Shown in pieces: positions 40,800 through 48,226 of a stretch of DNA of 64,000 nt. Where the stretch lies: NCBI RefSeq assembly GCF_000250675.2, contig NC_018681.1:1240001-1304000 (forward strand), in the 5' to 3' direction. Under the pieces are notes generated by a model. The model worked only from the letters and a program-made list of their open reading frames with translations, was not told where the DNA came from and searched no databases. Origin of the DNA: Nocardia brasiliensis ATCC 700358 (lineage in GTDB: Bacteria; Actinomycetota; Actinomycetes; Mycobacteriales; Mycobacteriaceae). A program made the position numbers and the translations under genes. Positions within the stretch are counted from its first letter, which is position 1, and every line of letters starts with the position of its first letter.

Positions 40800-42566
40800 A
40801 TGACCAAGAAGCCGGAATCCCAGTTCCTCGGTCCGGAGCAGCGCAGGACGGCCTGGGAACGGTTCGGTAAGGACCATTTCGACGTGGTCGTCATCGGTGG
40901 TGGCGTGGTCGGCGCGGGTATCGCCCTGGACGCGGCCACCCGCGGCCTGCAGGTCGCGCTGGTCGAGGCCCGTGACCTCGCCTCCGGCACGTCGAGCCGG
41001 TCGTCGAAGATGTTCCACGGCGGCCTGCGCTATCTGGAGCAGTTGGAGTTCGGCCTGGTGCGCGAGGCGTTGCGCGAGCGCGAGCTGGCGCTGTCCACGC
41101 TGGCGCCGCATCTGGTGAAACCACTGCGGTTCCTCTACCCGCTCACCCATCGCGCCTGGGAACGCCCGTACGTGGCGGCCGGGCTGGTGCTCTACGACAC
41201 CATGGGCGGCGCCAAATCGGTTCCCGGTCAACGGCATCTGTCCCGGATGGGGGCGCTGCGGCTGTCGCCCGGACTCAAGCGCAGCGCGCTGATCGGCGGC
41301 GTCAGCTACTACGACACCGTCGTCGACGACGCCCGGCACACCATGACGGTGGCGCGTACCGCCGCGCACTACGGGGCGGTGATCCGCACCTCCACCCAGG
41401 TGGTCGGCTTCCTACGGGAGGCGGATCGGGTGGTCGGCGTGCGGGTGCGCGACAGCGAGGACGGCCGCACCGCGGAGGTGCGGGCGCACGTGGTGATCAA
41501 CGCGACCGGCGTGTGGACCGACGAGGTGCAGGCGCTGGCGCATCAGCGGGGCCGGTTCCACGTGCGCGCGTCGAAGGGCGTGCACATCGTGGTGCCGCGG
41601 GACCGGATCGTCAGCGATGCCGCGATCATCCTGCGCACGCCGACCTCGGTGCTGTTCATCATCCCGTGGGGCACCCACTGGATCGTCGGCACCACCGACA
41701 CCGACTGGAATCTCGATCTCGCGCATCCGGCCGCTACCAAGGCCGATATCGACTATCTGCTCGACCGGGTCAACGAGGTGCTGGTCACCCCGCTCACCCA
41801 CGACGACATCGACGGGGTCTACGCGGGGCTGCGGCCGCTGCTGGCGGGGGAGAGCGACGAGACCTCCAAGCTGTCGCGCGAACATGCCGTGGCCCGGGTC
41901 GCGCCCGGGCTGGTCGGCATCGCGGGCGGTAAGTACACCACCTACCGGGTGATGGCCTACGACGCGGTCGACGAGGCGGCACAGGACATTCCGGCCCGGG
42001 TTTCGCCCTCGATCACCGAGAAGGTGCCGCTGCTCGGCGCGGACGGCTATTTCGCGCTGGTCAATCAGACGGTGCAGCTGGCCGAGGCCTACGGCGTGCA
42101 CCCGTATCGGGTCAAGCATCTGCTCGACCGCTACGGCTCGCTGATCGATGAGGTGATGGCCATGGCGGACGGCAAACCGGAACTGCTGCAACCGATCACC
42201 GACGCACCATCGTATCTGCAGGTGGAGGCCGTCTACGCGGCCGCGGCCGAGGGCGCGCTGCACCTGGACGACATCCTGGCCCGGCGCACCCGGATCTCCA
42301 TCGAGTACTCCCATCGCGGCGCCGACTGCGCCGAGGAGGTGGCGCAGCTGGTCGCCCCGGTCCTCGGCTGGGACGACGCCGAAATCGACCGTGAGGTAAC
42401 GACTTACCGGGCGCGGGTCGAGGCGGAGATCCGCTCGCAGACCCAGCCCGACGACGCCTCGGCAGACGCGTTGCGCATCGCGGCGCCCGAACCGCGGCCG
42501 GAGATCCTGGAGCCGGTGCCGGCCGACGGCTCGGCGAGCAAGGCTGTGCGGCAACCGAATTCGTAG
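40800..42566 (+). CDS. glpD: Glycerol-3-phosphate dehydrogenase (aerobic, FAD)
   Basis: 588 residues, membrane-associated flavoprotein passing electrons from glycerol 3-phosphate to the quinone pool. FAD motif FDVVVIGGGVVGAGIALDAA and the substrate segment SGTSSRSSKMFHGGLRYLE are intact; IIPWGTHWIVGTTDTDW and GIAGGKYTTYRVMAYDAV are typical. The start ATG matches the family and follows GGAG. It is the counterpart of glpD2 (Rv3302c), which neighbours lpdA in M. tuberculosis; here the two are separated by envelope genes and glpK. Convergent with the sensor kinase (4-base gap). Confidence 0.96.
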   Translation: MTKKPESQFLGPEQRRTAWERFGKDHFDVVVIGGGVVGAGIALDAATRGLQVALVEARDLASGTSSRSSKMFHGGLRYLEQLEFGLVREALRERELALSTLAPHLVKPLRFLYPLTHRAWERPYVAAGLVLYDTMGGAKSVPGQRHLSRMGALRLSPGLKRSALIGGVSYYDTVVDDARHTMTVARTAAHYGAVIRTSTQVVGFLREADRVVGVRVRDSEDGRTAEVRAHVVINATGVWTDEVQALAHQRGRFHVRASKGVHIVVPRDRIVSDAAIILRTPTSVLFIIPWGTHWIVGTTDTDWNLDLAHPAATKADIDYLLDRVNEVLVTPLTHDDIDGVYAGLRPLLAGESDETSKLSREHAVARVAPGLVGIAGGKYTTYRVMAYDAVDEAAQDIPARVSPSITEKVPLLGADGYFALVNQTVQLAEAYGVHPYRVKHLLDRYGSLIDEVMAMADGKPELLQPITDAPSYLQVEAVYAAAAEGALHLDDILARRTRISIEYSHRGADCAEEVAQLVAPVLGWDDAEIDREVTTYRARVEAEIRSQTQPDDASADALRIAAPEPRPEILEPVPADGSASKAVRQPNS

Positions 42567-42570
42567 CGGT

Positions 42571-43878
42571 TCAGCCCAGGCCGAGCGTCGGCGGCGGTAG
42601 CGCGATGGTCGCGAGGGTGCCGCCGCCCGGCGCGGGTTCCATCGTGGCTGTGCCGCCGTGCAATTCGGCGATCCACGCGACCAGCGCGAGGCCGATGCCG
42701 CTGCCTCGGCCGCCGGTGACGCCTCGCTCGAACGGATTGCTGGACAGCTGCGGGTGCAGTCCGGCGCCGTGATCGCGCACGCTGACCCGGCCGTCGGCGA
42801 CGTGCACCTCGATCGGGGCGCCGGGGTTGATCGCGCCGTGCGTGATCGCGTTCTCGAGCAGATTGCGCACCGCGAGGCTCAGCAGATTCGGGTCGCCGAC
42901 CACAACGGTGGGATTGCTCTGCACGATGATGGTCGACTGGAATTCCTCGACGACCGACTCGGTGAGTTGATCGAGCAGCAACTGCACGCGCTCCATCGTC
43001 GTCACCCCGGCCTGCATCCGGGCCCGCGCGAGCAGTCCCGTGACGATCCGTTCCATCCGGGCGCCGAGCGCGCCCGCGTCGGCCAGCGCGCGTTCCACCT
43101 CGTGTGGGTTGCGCCGCCGCGGCGCGGTGACCAGACCCAAAGTGGTGAGCGGCGTGCGCAACTCGTGCGCGGCATCGCCGAGAAACCGTTCCTGTTCCTC
43201 GATCAGCACCAGCGCCTGCCGCATGCTGCGACCCGAAAGCGCATGGGCGGCAAGGGCGGACAGGGCGACCAGGGTCAGGCCGCCGACCACCAGGCCCCAG
43301 AGCAACAGGGCGCGATCACGGTCGCGCAGACCGGGATTCGTGCCCGCGATAACCACCGCCTGGGTCGTGGTGTCTTCCCAGGACACCGGCGTCGCGGCCA
43401 GCCGCACCGGACGGCCCGCGCTGTCGTGGTCGTCCTGGAAGACGGTGCCGGAGGCGCGGACGGCGTCGTCGGCGAGCGCCTCGGCGCCCACCGACGCGGG
43501 CAACCAGGAACGCAGGTGCCCGTAGATCTCGCGCCAGTGCCCGTTCTCGTCGGTGCGCACGATCAGCACCGCGGTCTCGCCGTTGGCGAGGTCGTCCCGT
43601 TTCACCTGTTCGAGATCGATGGCCTGCGCGTCGAGATCGAAGTCGATGCTGCGCCACAGGCCGGTCACCACCCGGTCGAGGCTGTTGTCGATCGCGTTGT
43701 GCCGCGAGCGCGCATCGATGGTCGCCGCGACGACACCGAGAATGATCAGGCAGGTGGCGGTGATTCCGGTGATGAGCGCGGTCAGCAACCATCGGGTGCG
43801 GCGCAGCCGGGCCACCGCCGGCCGCGTGCCGGTGAAGCCGGCCGAACGGATGCCGCCGCGGCTCGGGCCGGGACTCAA
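42571..43878 (-). CDS. Sensor histidine kinase
   Basis: About 435 residues. No ATG/GTG suits the N-terminus: the likely start is the TTG at 43876-43878, overlapping the response regulator stop (TTGA), giving LSPGPSRGG. There are two membrane helices (WLLTALITGITATCLIILGV and ALLLWGLVVGGLTLVALSAL) around an exported sensor domain of ~120 residues. Kinase core: H-box FLGDAAHELRTPLTTL, N-box NLLENAITHG, G1 VRDHGAGLHP and G2 GGRGSGIGLALVAWI. No HAMP domain is obvious. It senses an unknown extracellular signal and phosphorylates the response regulator encoded just upstream. Confidence 0.88.
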   Translation of the reverse strand: MSPGPSRGGIRSAGFTGTRPAVARLRRTRWLLTALITGITATCLIILGVVAATIDARSRHNAIDNSLDRVVTGLWRSIDFDLDAQAIDLEQVKRDDLANGETAVLIVRTDENGHWREIYGHLRSWLPASVGAEALADDAVRASGTVFQDDHDSAGRPVRLAATPVSWEDTTTQAVVIAGTNPGLRDRDRALLLWGLVVGGLTLVALSALAAHALSGRSMRQALVLIEEQERFLGDAAHELRTPLTTLGLVTAPRRRNPHEVERALADAGALGARMERIVTGLLARARMQAGVTTMERVQLLLDQLTESVVEEFQSTIIVQSNPTVVVGDPNLLSLAVRNLLENAITHGAINPGAPIEVHVADGRVSVRDHGAGLHPQLSSNPFERGVTGGRGSGIGLALVAWIAELHGGTATMEPAPGGGTLATIALPPPTLGLG

Positions 43879-44549
43879 CGTGCGAATGCTGCACTTCCGA
43901 TCATGAACCCGGTGCCGCGCACGGTCTCGATCACCTGCGGCGGTCCGAGTTTGCGGCGCAGCTGGGCGATGACGGCGTCGACCACATTGGAGGCGGGCTC
44001 GGCCATCTCGTCCCAGCAGCACTCGATGAGCTCGCTGCGCGACACCACGGTGCCCGCGCGGGTGGCGAGCAGTTCGAGTACCGCGAATTCCTTCGGCGTC
44101 AGCGAGCGCAGGATGCCCGCGCGCTGCACCCGGCGTCGCGGCAGGTCGATATCGACGTCACCGAGCACGATGCGCGCGGGCGCCGGGTGTTCGCGGCGGC
44201 GGCTCAGCGCCCGCACCCTGGCGGCGAGTTCGGGCAGGGCGAACGGCTTGACCAGGTAGTCGTCGGCGCCGTGCTCGAAGCCGGCGATGCGATCGGCGAG
44301 CCCGTCGCGTGCGGTGAGCATCAATACCGGTACCCGCAGGCCTGCCGCGCGGTGGTGGGCGACGAGTCGCAGGCCGTCGCCGTCGGGCAGGCCGCGGTCG
44401 ACGACGAGGACGTCGTAGGTGTTGACGGTGATCTTCAGATCGGCGTCGGCGAGCAGGCGGGCCAGATCCACTGCGCAGCCCGCCGCGCGCAACCCGGCGG
44501 CGATTTCGCTGCCGAGACCCTCGTCGTCCTCCACCACCAGCACACGCAC
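43875..44549 (-). CDS. OmpR-family response regulator
   Basis: 224 residues. Receiver domain: MRVLVVEDDEGLGSEIAAGL with the acidic pocket, phospho-Asp in DVLVVDRGLPDGDGL, and K in DDYLVKPFALPEL. Winged-helix DNA-binding domain: SLTPKEFAVLELLATRAGTV, ASNVVDAVIAQLRRKLGP and VIETVRGTGFMIGS. GTG 44549 is the only reasonable start (an in-frame stop lies eight codons before), yet no Shine-Dalgarno sequence precedes it and the GTG lies inside the 3' arm of a 12-base-pair hairpin. It is coupled to the kinase through the overlapping stop/start. Confidence 0.92.
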   Translation of the reverse strand: MRVLVVEDDEGLGSEIAAGLRAAGCAVDLARLLADADLKITVNTYDVLVVDRGLPDGDGLRLVAHHRAAGLRVPVLMLTARDGLADRIAGFEHGADDYLVKPFALPELAARVRALSRRREHPAPARIVLGDVDIDLPRRRVQRAGILRSLTPKEFAVLELLATRAGTVVSRSELIECCWDEMAEPASNVVDAVIAQLRRKLGPPQVIETVRGTGFMIGSAAFAR

Positions 44550-44582
44550 GAGGTCTGAGAATAGGGCATTTCAGACCTCGTG
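44547..44582 (-). promoter_or_regulatory. 12-bp hairpin enclosing the response regulator start codon
   Basis: Perfect arms CACGAGGTCTGA (44547-44558) and TCAGACCTCGTG (44571-44582) around a 12-base loop. In the transcript direction it begins 15 bases after the stop of the secreted protein gene at 44598 and ends on the GTG of the response regulator. It can be a terminator for the former, an operator, or an RNA hairpin controlling translation of the latter. Confidence 0.65.
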
Positions 44583-44597
44583 CGCCCGCCGGACGAC

Positions 44598-44819
44598 TCA
44601 GTTGGTGGAGTAGTACAGGTCCCACTCGCCGGTCGGGGTCTGCCTGCACTCCCACCACTTCCAGTCGGGGTGCGCGGGTGCGTCGGCGCCGTCGGCGCGG
44701 CAGGCCGCCTCGGTGCCGTACGTGCCGACATAGATCGTCTCCGCGTTGGCCACCGCCGACCCCCCGGCGACGAGGCCCGCCGACAGCGCGACGGCGGCGA
44801 GCAAGGTGCTGATCTTCAT
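44598..44819 (-). CDS. Small secreted protein next to a two-component system
   Basis: 73 residues. Signal peptide MKISTLLAAVALSAGLVAGG ends SAVANA|ET. The mature ~45 residues (IYVGTYGTEAACRADGADAP, then HPDWKWWECRQTPTGEWDLY) hold two Cys and many aromatic residues, as in small exported Nocardia/Mycobacterium proteins whose roles are unknown. AGGAAA precedes the ATG. It lies directly upstream of the response regulator, on the same strand, with a hairpin between. Confidence 0.72.
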   Translation of the reverse strand: MKISTLLAAVALSAGLVAGGSAVANAETIYVGTYGTEAACRADGADAPAHPDWKWWECRQTPTGEWDLYYSTN

Positions 44820-44908
44820 GATTTTCCTTTCTCCCTGGCGCGTGCTCCGCGCCCGGCATCAGAAAACCAAGCTGTCCGTGAGAATTTCGTGATGGACCGC
44901 GGTGGCCA

Positions 44909-45583
44909 TCAGTGCGGTGCTTCCTGCCGGACCGCCCAGCCGACCAGTGAGCGCAGATAGCGCAACACCATCTCCTCCGGATAGGCGGCCGGATCGGTGA
45001 GGTGCAGCCGGGCCAGTTCTTCCATGGCCGCCAACAGGATTCGTTCGGTCGGGCCGTCCGGATCCACGGTGACGCCGGTGTATCGGGACAGATGCCGCGC
45101 GCCGATCGCCCTGGCGTAGGAGCGGCCGAGTTCGAGCCGGGCGCGCAGATCGGGCGGGCCGCCGTCCGGCGGGCTGAGGATGATCCGCCAACTGGTCGGG
45201 GCCGCATGCAGATACGCGAGGATGCCGCGGCCGACCTGATCGATATCGATCTCGCCCGGCCAGTCCACCGTGCCGATGCCGGCCAGCGCGATCGCCGACT
45301 CCCGATCGAGCAGCGCGGTCATCAGCCCGGACAGATCGGTGAACTGCTGATACACCAGGGCCCGCGCGACCCGTGCTGCGCGGGCCACCCGATCGATGGT
45401 TACCGCCGCGAAGCCGTCCTCGGCGACGATGTCGCGTGCGATGTCCAGCAGCTGGGCGCGTCGATCGGCGGCCGACATCCGGCGCTTCGGGGTTGCCGGA
45501 CCGTTCGGCGGGTCTGCGGCGGGCCGGGATCCAGGCGGCGGGGATTGAGCGGCGAGCTCGGACGTGGCGCGATCCGTGGTCAC
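44909..45583 (-). CDS. TetR-family regulator of the HpnE-like operon
   Basis: 224 residues from GTG 45583, which overlaps the stop of the preceding amine oxidase gene (GTGA). Residues 1-35 are a Pro/Ala-rich extension; the HTH follows: MSAADRRAQLLDIARDIVAE, FAAVTIDRVARAARVARALV, YQQFTDLSGLMTALLDRES. A ligand-binding domain with no recognised specificity completes it. It is cotranscribed with the oxidase and probably represses that operon at the palindrome 46955-46977. Confidence 0.88.
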   Translation of the reverse strand: MTTDRATSELAAQSPPPGSRPAADPPNGPATPKRRMSAADRRAQLLDIARDIVAEDGFAAVTIDRVARAARVARALVYQQFTDLSGLMTALLDRESAIALAGIGTVDWPGEIDIDQVGRGILAYLHAAPTSWRIILSPPDGGPPDLRARLELGRSYARAIGARHLSRYTGVTVDPDGPTERILLAAMEELARLHLTDPAAYPEEMVLRYLRSLVGWAVRQEAPH

Positions 45584-46941
45584 CGCACCGACGGTAGCGC
45601 AAGCAGTAGGTCCACCGCCGTGGCCGCGCTCTGCACCGCGCTCTCCATGGTCGCCGACCAGTCGGTGGCGGTCCAGTCACCGGCCAGGACCAGTGTCGGC
45701 ACCGAGGTCCGTTGTGTCGGGCGCAGCCCGTGCGTGCCCACCACCTGGGAGAATGTTGCTCTGGGCATCCGCACCACGTGCCCCTGCACGACTACCGCCT
45801 CGCGTGCCGCGGGATAGTAGCGCCGCAGCAGCGCCAGCTGTTCGGCGACGATCTCCTCGTTCGATTTGTGGATCTGCTCGTAGGCGCCGCTGGTGGTCAG
45901 GCAGTACAGCCAGGCCCGCTCGGTGCTGCGGCCGGTCATCCGCTGGCGGTCGAAGACCTCGTCGATCACGCCGGTGCCGCCGATGAGCGCCTCGAATTCG
46001 GCCGTCGTCCCGAGCGGCCGATCCAGATAGAGATTGGTGCTGACAATCGGCGTGTAGCCCAATTTGTCGGCGGCCGAGTAGATTTCGGCGTGCTCAGGCA
46101 GGTCGTCGAGCAGTCCGTTGATATTCGAGTTGGGTACCGCGCAGACCACCGCGTCGGCGGGCACGGTGCTGCCGTCCGCCAGCGCCACCCCGGTAACCCG
46201 GCCGTCGGCGATGTCGATCCGCCGTGCCACGGCGCGGTGGCGCACCTGAACTCCGTGCCGGGCAAAGACTTTCAACGCGCCGGTGACGTAGAGCGTGTCC
46301 AGATCGGTGGTCGGGTAGCCGATGGTGGCGGGCCGCCGATGTCTGATGCCGAGGCGGATGCCCGTCGCCATCACATCGGCGAGCACCTTTGCCGATTCCT
46401 GCTGCACCGGTTCGGCGGCGACGCCCAGCGCCAGCCAATCCCACAGCGCCTCACGGGCTTTGGCGGGCATGCCGACCCGGTCGAACCATTGCGCGGTGGT
46501 CAGGCCGGGCAGGTCCGCGGGCTGGTGCAGGCACTGCCAGCCGAGTCTCGCGGTGGCGAGGGCGGCGCGAGCGCGCTCCAGCGGGGAGGCGTCGGGGTGG
46601 GCGCCGGACAGCGTGCGCAGTGCGCCGAGCCCCCTGGTGTGCATGGTGACGCTGCGCCCGTCCGGCCAGCGCAGCGTGGCCTGGTGCGGAAAGGCGACGT
46701 ACTGCCGGGTGCCGACACTGGTGAGGTACCGGAACAGGTGCTCGTAACCGCTGGCGATCACGTGCTGCCCGTTGTCCGGCAGATCGTCCGCGGCGTCGAC
46801 CTTCATCGCGTGGGTGCGGCCGCCGAGCCTGCCGCGTCGTTCCAGCAGGGTGACCTGCTTGCCCGCCTCGGCGAGCCAGACCGCGGCCGCGAGCCCGGCC
46901 AGTCCACCGCCGATGACCACGTACTGCCGTGGATCGTTCAT
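45580..46941 (-). CDS. FAD-dependent amine oxidase/desaturase, HpnE-like
   Basis: 453 residues. The FAD-binding N-terminus YVVIGGGLAGLAAAVWLAEA continues with LLERRGRLGGRTHAM and NGQHVIASGYEHLFRYL; the C-terminus has LVLAGDWTATDWSATMESAV. This order matches hydroxysqualene dehydroxylase HpnE and related phytoene-desaturase-like oxidases. HpnE acts with HpnC/HpnD to make squalene, but neither is adjacent, so the substrate may be a carotenoid or other isoprenoid. GAGGAG precedes the ATG, and a palindromic operator lies 14 bases further upstream. Cotranscribed with a TetR regulator. Confidence 0.85.
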   Translation of the reverse strand: MNDPRQYVVIGGGLAGLAAAVWLAEAGKQVTLLERRGRLGGRTHAMKVDAADDLPDNGQHVIASGYEHLFRYLTSVGTRQYVAFPHQATLRWPDGRSVTMHTRGLGALRTLSGAHPDASPLERARAALATARLGWQCLHQPADLPGLTTAQWFDRVGMPAKAREALWDWLALGVAAEPVQQESAKVLADVMATGIRLGIRHRRPATIGYPTTDLDTLYVTGALKVFARHGVQVRHRAVARRIDIADGRVTGVALADGSTVPADAVVCAVPNSNINGLLDDLPEHAEIYSAADKLGYTPIVSTNLYLDRPLGTTAEFEALIGGTGVIDEVFDRQRMTGRSTERAWLYCLTTSGAYEQIHKSNEEIVAEQLALLRRYYPAAREAVVVQGHVVRMPRATFSQVVGTHGLRPTQRTSVPTLVLAGDWTATDWSATMESAVQSAATAVDLLLALPSVR

Positions 46942-46954
46942 GCCGCACTCCTCG

Positions 46955-46977
46955 ATAACTTACATATTGCAAGTTAT
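46955..46977. promoter_or_regulatory. Operator-like inverted repeat upstream of the HpnE-like gene
   Basis: Arms ATAACTT (46955-46961) and AAGTTAT (46971-46977) with a nine-base AT-rich centre. It lies 14-36 bases upstream of the oxidase start, next to its GAGGAG ribosome-binding site. Probable target of the cotranscribed TetR regulator. Confidence 0.65.
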
Positions 46978-46995
46978 GTGGGCGTGCTCACTTCG

Positions 46996-47181
46996 TCAAG
47001 GGTGCGGGGAGACGGCGGACATCGACGGATGCGGCGCCTGCGGCGTCGAGCCCTCGGCCGAATTCGGGTGCAGCAGAAGGTAGCTGAACAGCACGGTGGC
47101 CAGCGTCGCCAGGGTGGCGAAGAACAAGCGTCCGGCGATCGCGAGGAACAGTCGTCCGCTCGTTCTCGGTACCGTCGTCAT
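46996..47181 (-). CDS. Small single-pass membrane protein
   Basis: 61 residues from MTTVPRTSGRLFLAIAGRLF, with AGGAGC before the ATG. One hydrophobic helix (LFFATLATLATVLFSYLLLH) and a Pro/Ser/His-rich tail (SAEGSTPQAPHPSMSAVSPH) are all that can be seen. It lies immediately upstream of the oxidase operator, on the same strand, and could be an accessory of that operon or an independent small protein. No family recognised. Confidence 0.55.
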   Translation of the reverse strand: MTTVPRTSGRLFLAIAGRLFFATLATLATVLFSYLLLHPNSAEGSTPQAPHPSMSAVSPHP

Positions 47182-47416
47182 GGCTTGCTCCTGTGCTGTG
47201 TCGTGACTGCCACGGATGTAGTCGTGTCGCGCGCGCCGAGCATTAGCAACTGAGTGGCAAATTACAGTGCCGGTCGGGTGATAGCGCGTCGGCTCGCCGG
47301 TATTCGCCATGTTCGGACGGTAGGAGCCGGGGCGCTCACCCGGAAGCGGTGATCAACTGGGGAGGCGGTGACCTGCGTCGACGCCGCGGATCGGCGGCAA
47401 CTGGGCAGTGGGTGGC

Positions 47417-48199
47417 TCAGCCGGTGGGCTCGGGCTGGCAGCGCGGGCAGAAGTAGATGCCACGCTCGCGTTTGGCGAGCCGATCCGTCTCCGGCGCGGT
47501 GTCGCCGAGCAGGCGCACGGTGATCTGGGTGCCACAGCGCTGGCACGGCCAGCGGGTCCGCCCGTAGGCCAGTGGGCGCCAGGGCGGTTCGTGCACGGCC
47601 TTGTTCAGCACCCGGTGTGCCTCGTGCACGAGCGCGAGCAGGTCGGGTACCGCGCCGACGGGGGTCGCCGGATGCACGCGCCGCAGGTAGCAGATCTCGC
47701 TGCGATAGATGTTGCCGATACCGGCGAGGTTGCGCTGATCCAGCAGCGCGACCCCGATCGACTGCTCCGGCCGCCGCTGCAGGCGGGTCATCACCTCGGC
47801 GACATCCCAATTCGGCCCGAGCAGGTCGGGGCCGAGATGATCGATCACCGTGTGCTCCTCGGCCAGGCGCAGCACCTCGACCTTGCCCAGCGAGAACCCG
47901 ACGGCCTCCACCTCGTCCGTGCGCAACACCAGCCGCGCGGTGACCCGCGGCCTGGTCCAGCGCTGTCCGCAATGGAAGACCCGCCAGACGCCCTCCATCT
48001 TGAGGTGCGTGTGGATACTCACCGTAGGGGTCCGGATGAACAGATGTTTTCCGTAGCTGCCGACGCTCTGCACGACCTGATCGCGGAGATCGACCGTGGC
48101 GTAGCGTGGCACCCGGAAGTCGCTGCTGGTCAAGGTCTTTCCTTCGAGCGCGGCCCGCAGCCGGGCCGCCGCGAAGTAGACCGTGTCACCCTCGGGCAT
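47417..48199 (-). CDS. nei2: Endonuclease VIII-type DNA glycosylase
   Basis: 260 residues of the Fpg/Nei family, removing oxidised pyrimidines and cleaving the abasic site. The mature N-terminal Pro2 and Glu3 (MPEGDTVYFAAARL) are the catalytic residues. The helix-two-turn-helix region is VALLDQRNLAGIGNIYRSEI, and the C-terminal zinc finger has CQRCGTQI and FCPRCQPEP. It follows lhr with a 27-base gap on the same strand, the same pairing as M. tuberculosis lhr/nei (Rv3296/Rv3297), which supports a joint role in repair. Confidence 0.95.
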   Translation of the reverse strand: MPEGDTVYFAAARLRAALEGKTLTSSDFRVPRYATVDLRDQVVQSVGSYGKHLFIRTPTVSIHTHLKMEGVWRVFHCGQRWTRPRVTARLVLRTDEVEAVGFSLGKVEVLRLAEEHTVIDHLGPDLLGPNWDVAEVMTRLQRRPEQSIGVALLDQRNLAGIGNIYRSEICYLRRVHPATPVGAVPDLLALVHEAHRVLNKAVHEPPWRPLAYGRTRWPCQRCGTQITVRLLGDTAPETDRLAKRERGIYFCPRCQPEPTG

Positions 48200-48226
48200 G
48201 ACACCACCGTGCCGGGTGGTCGCCCC

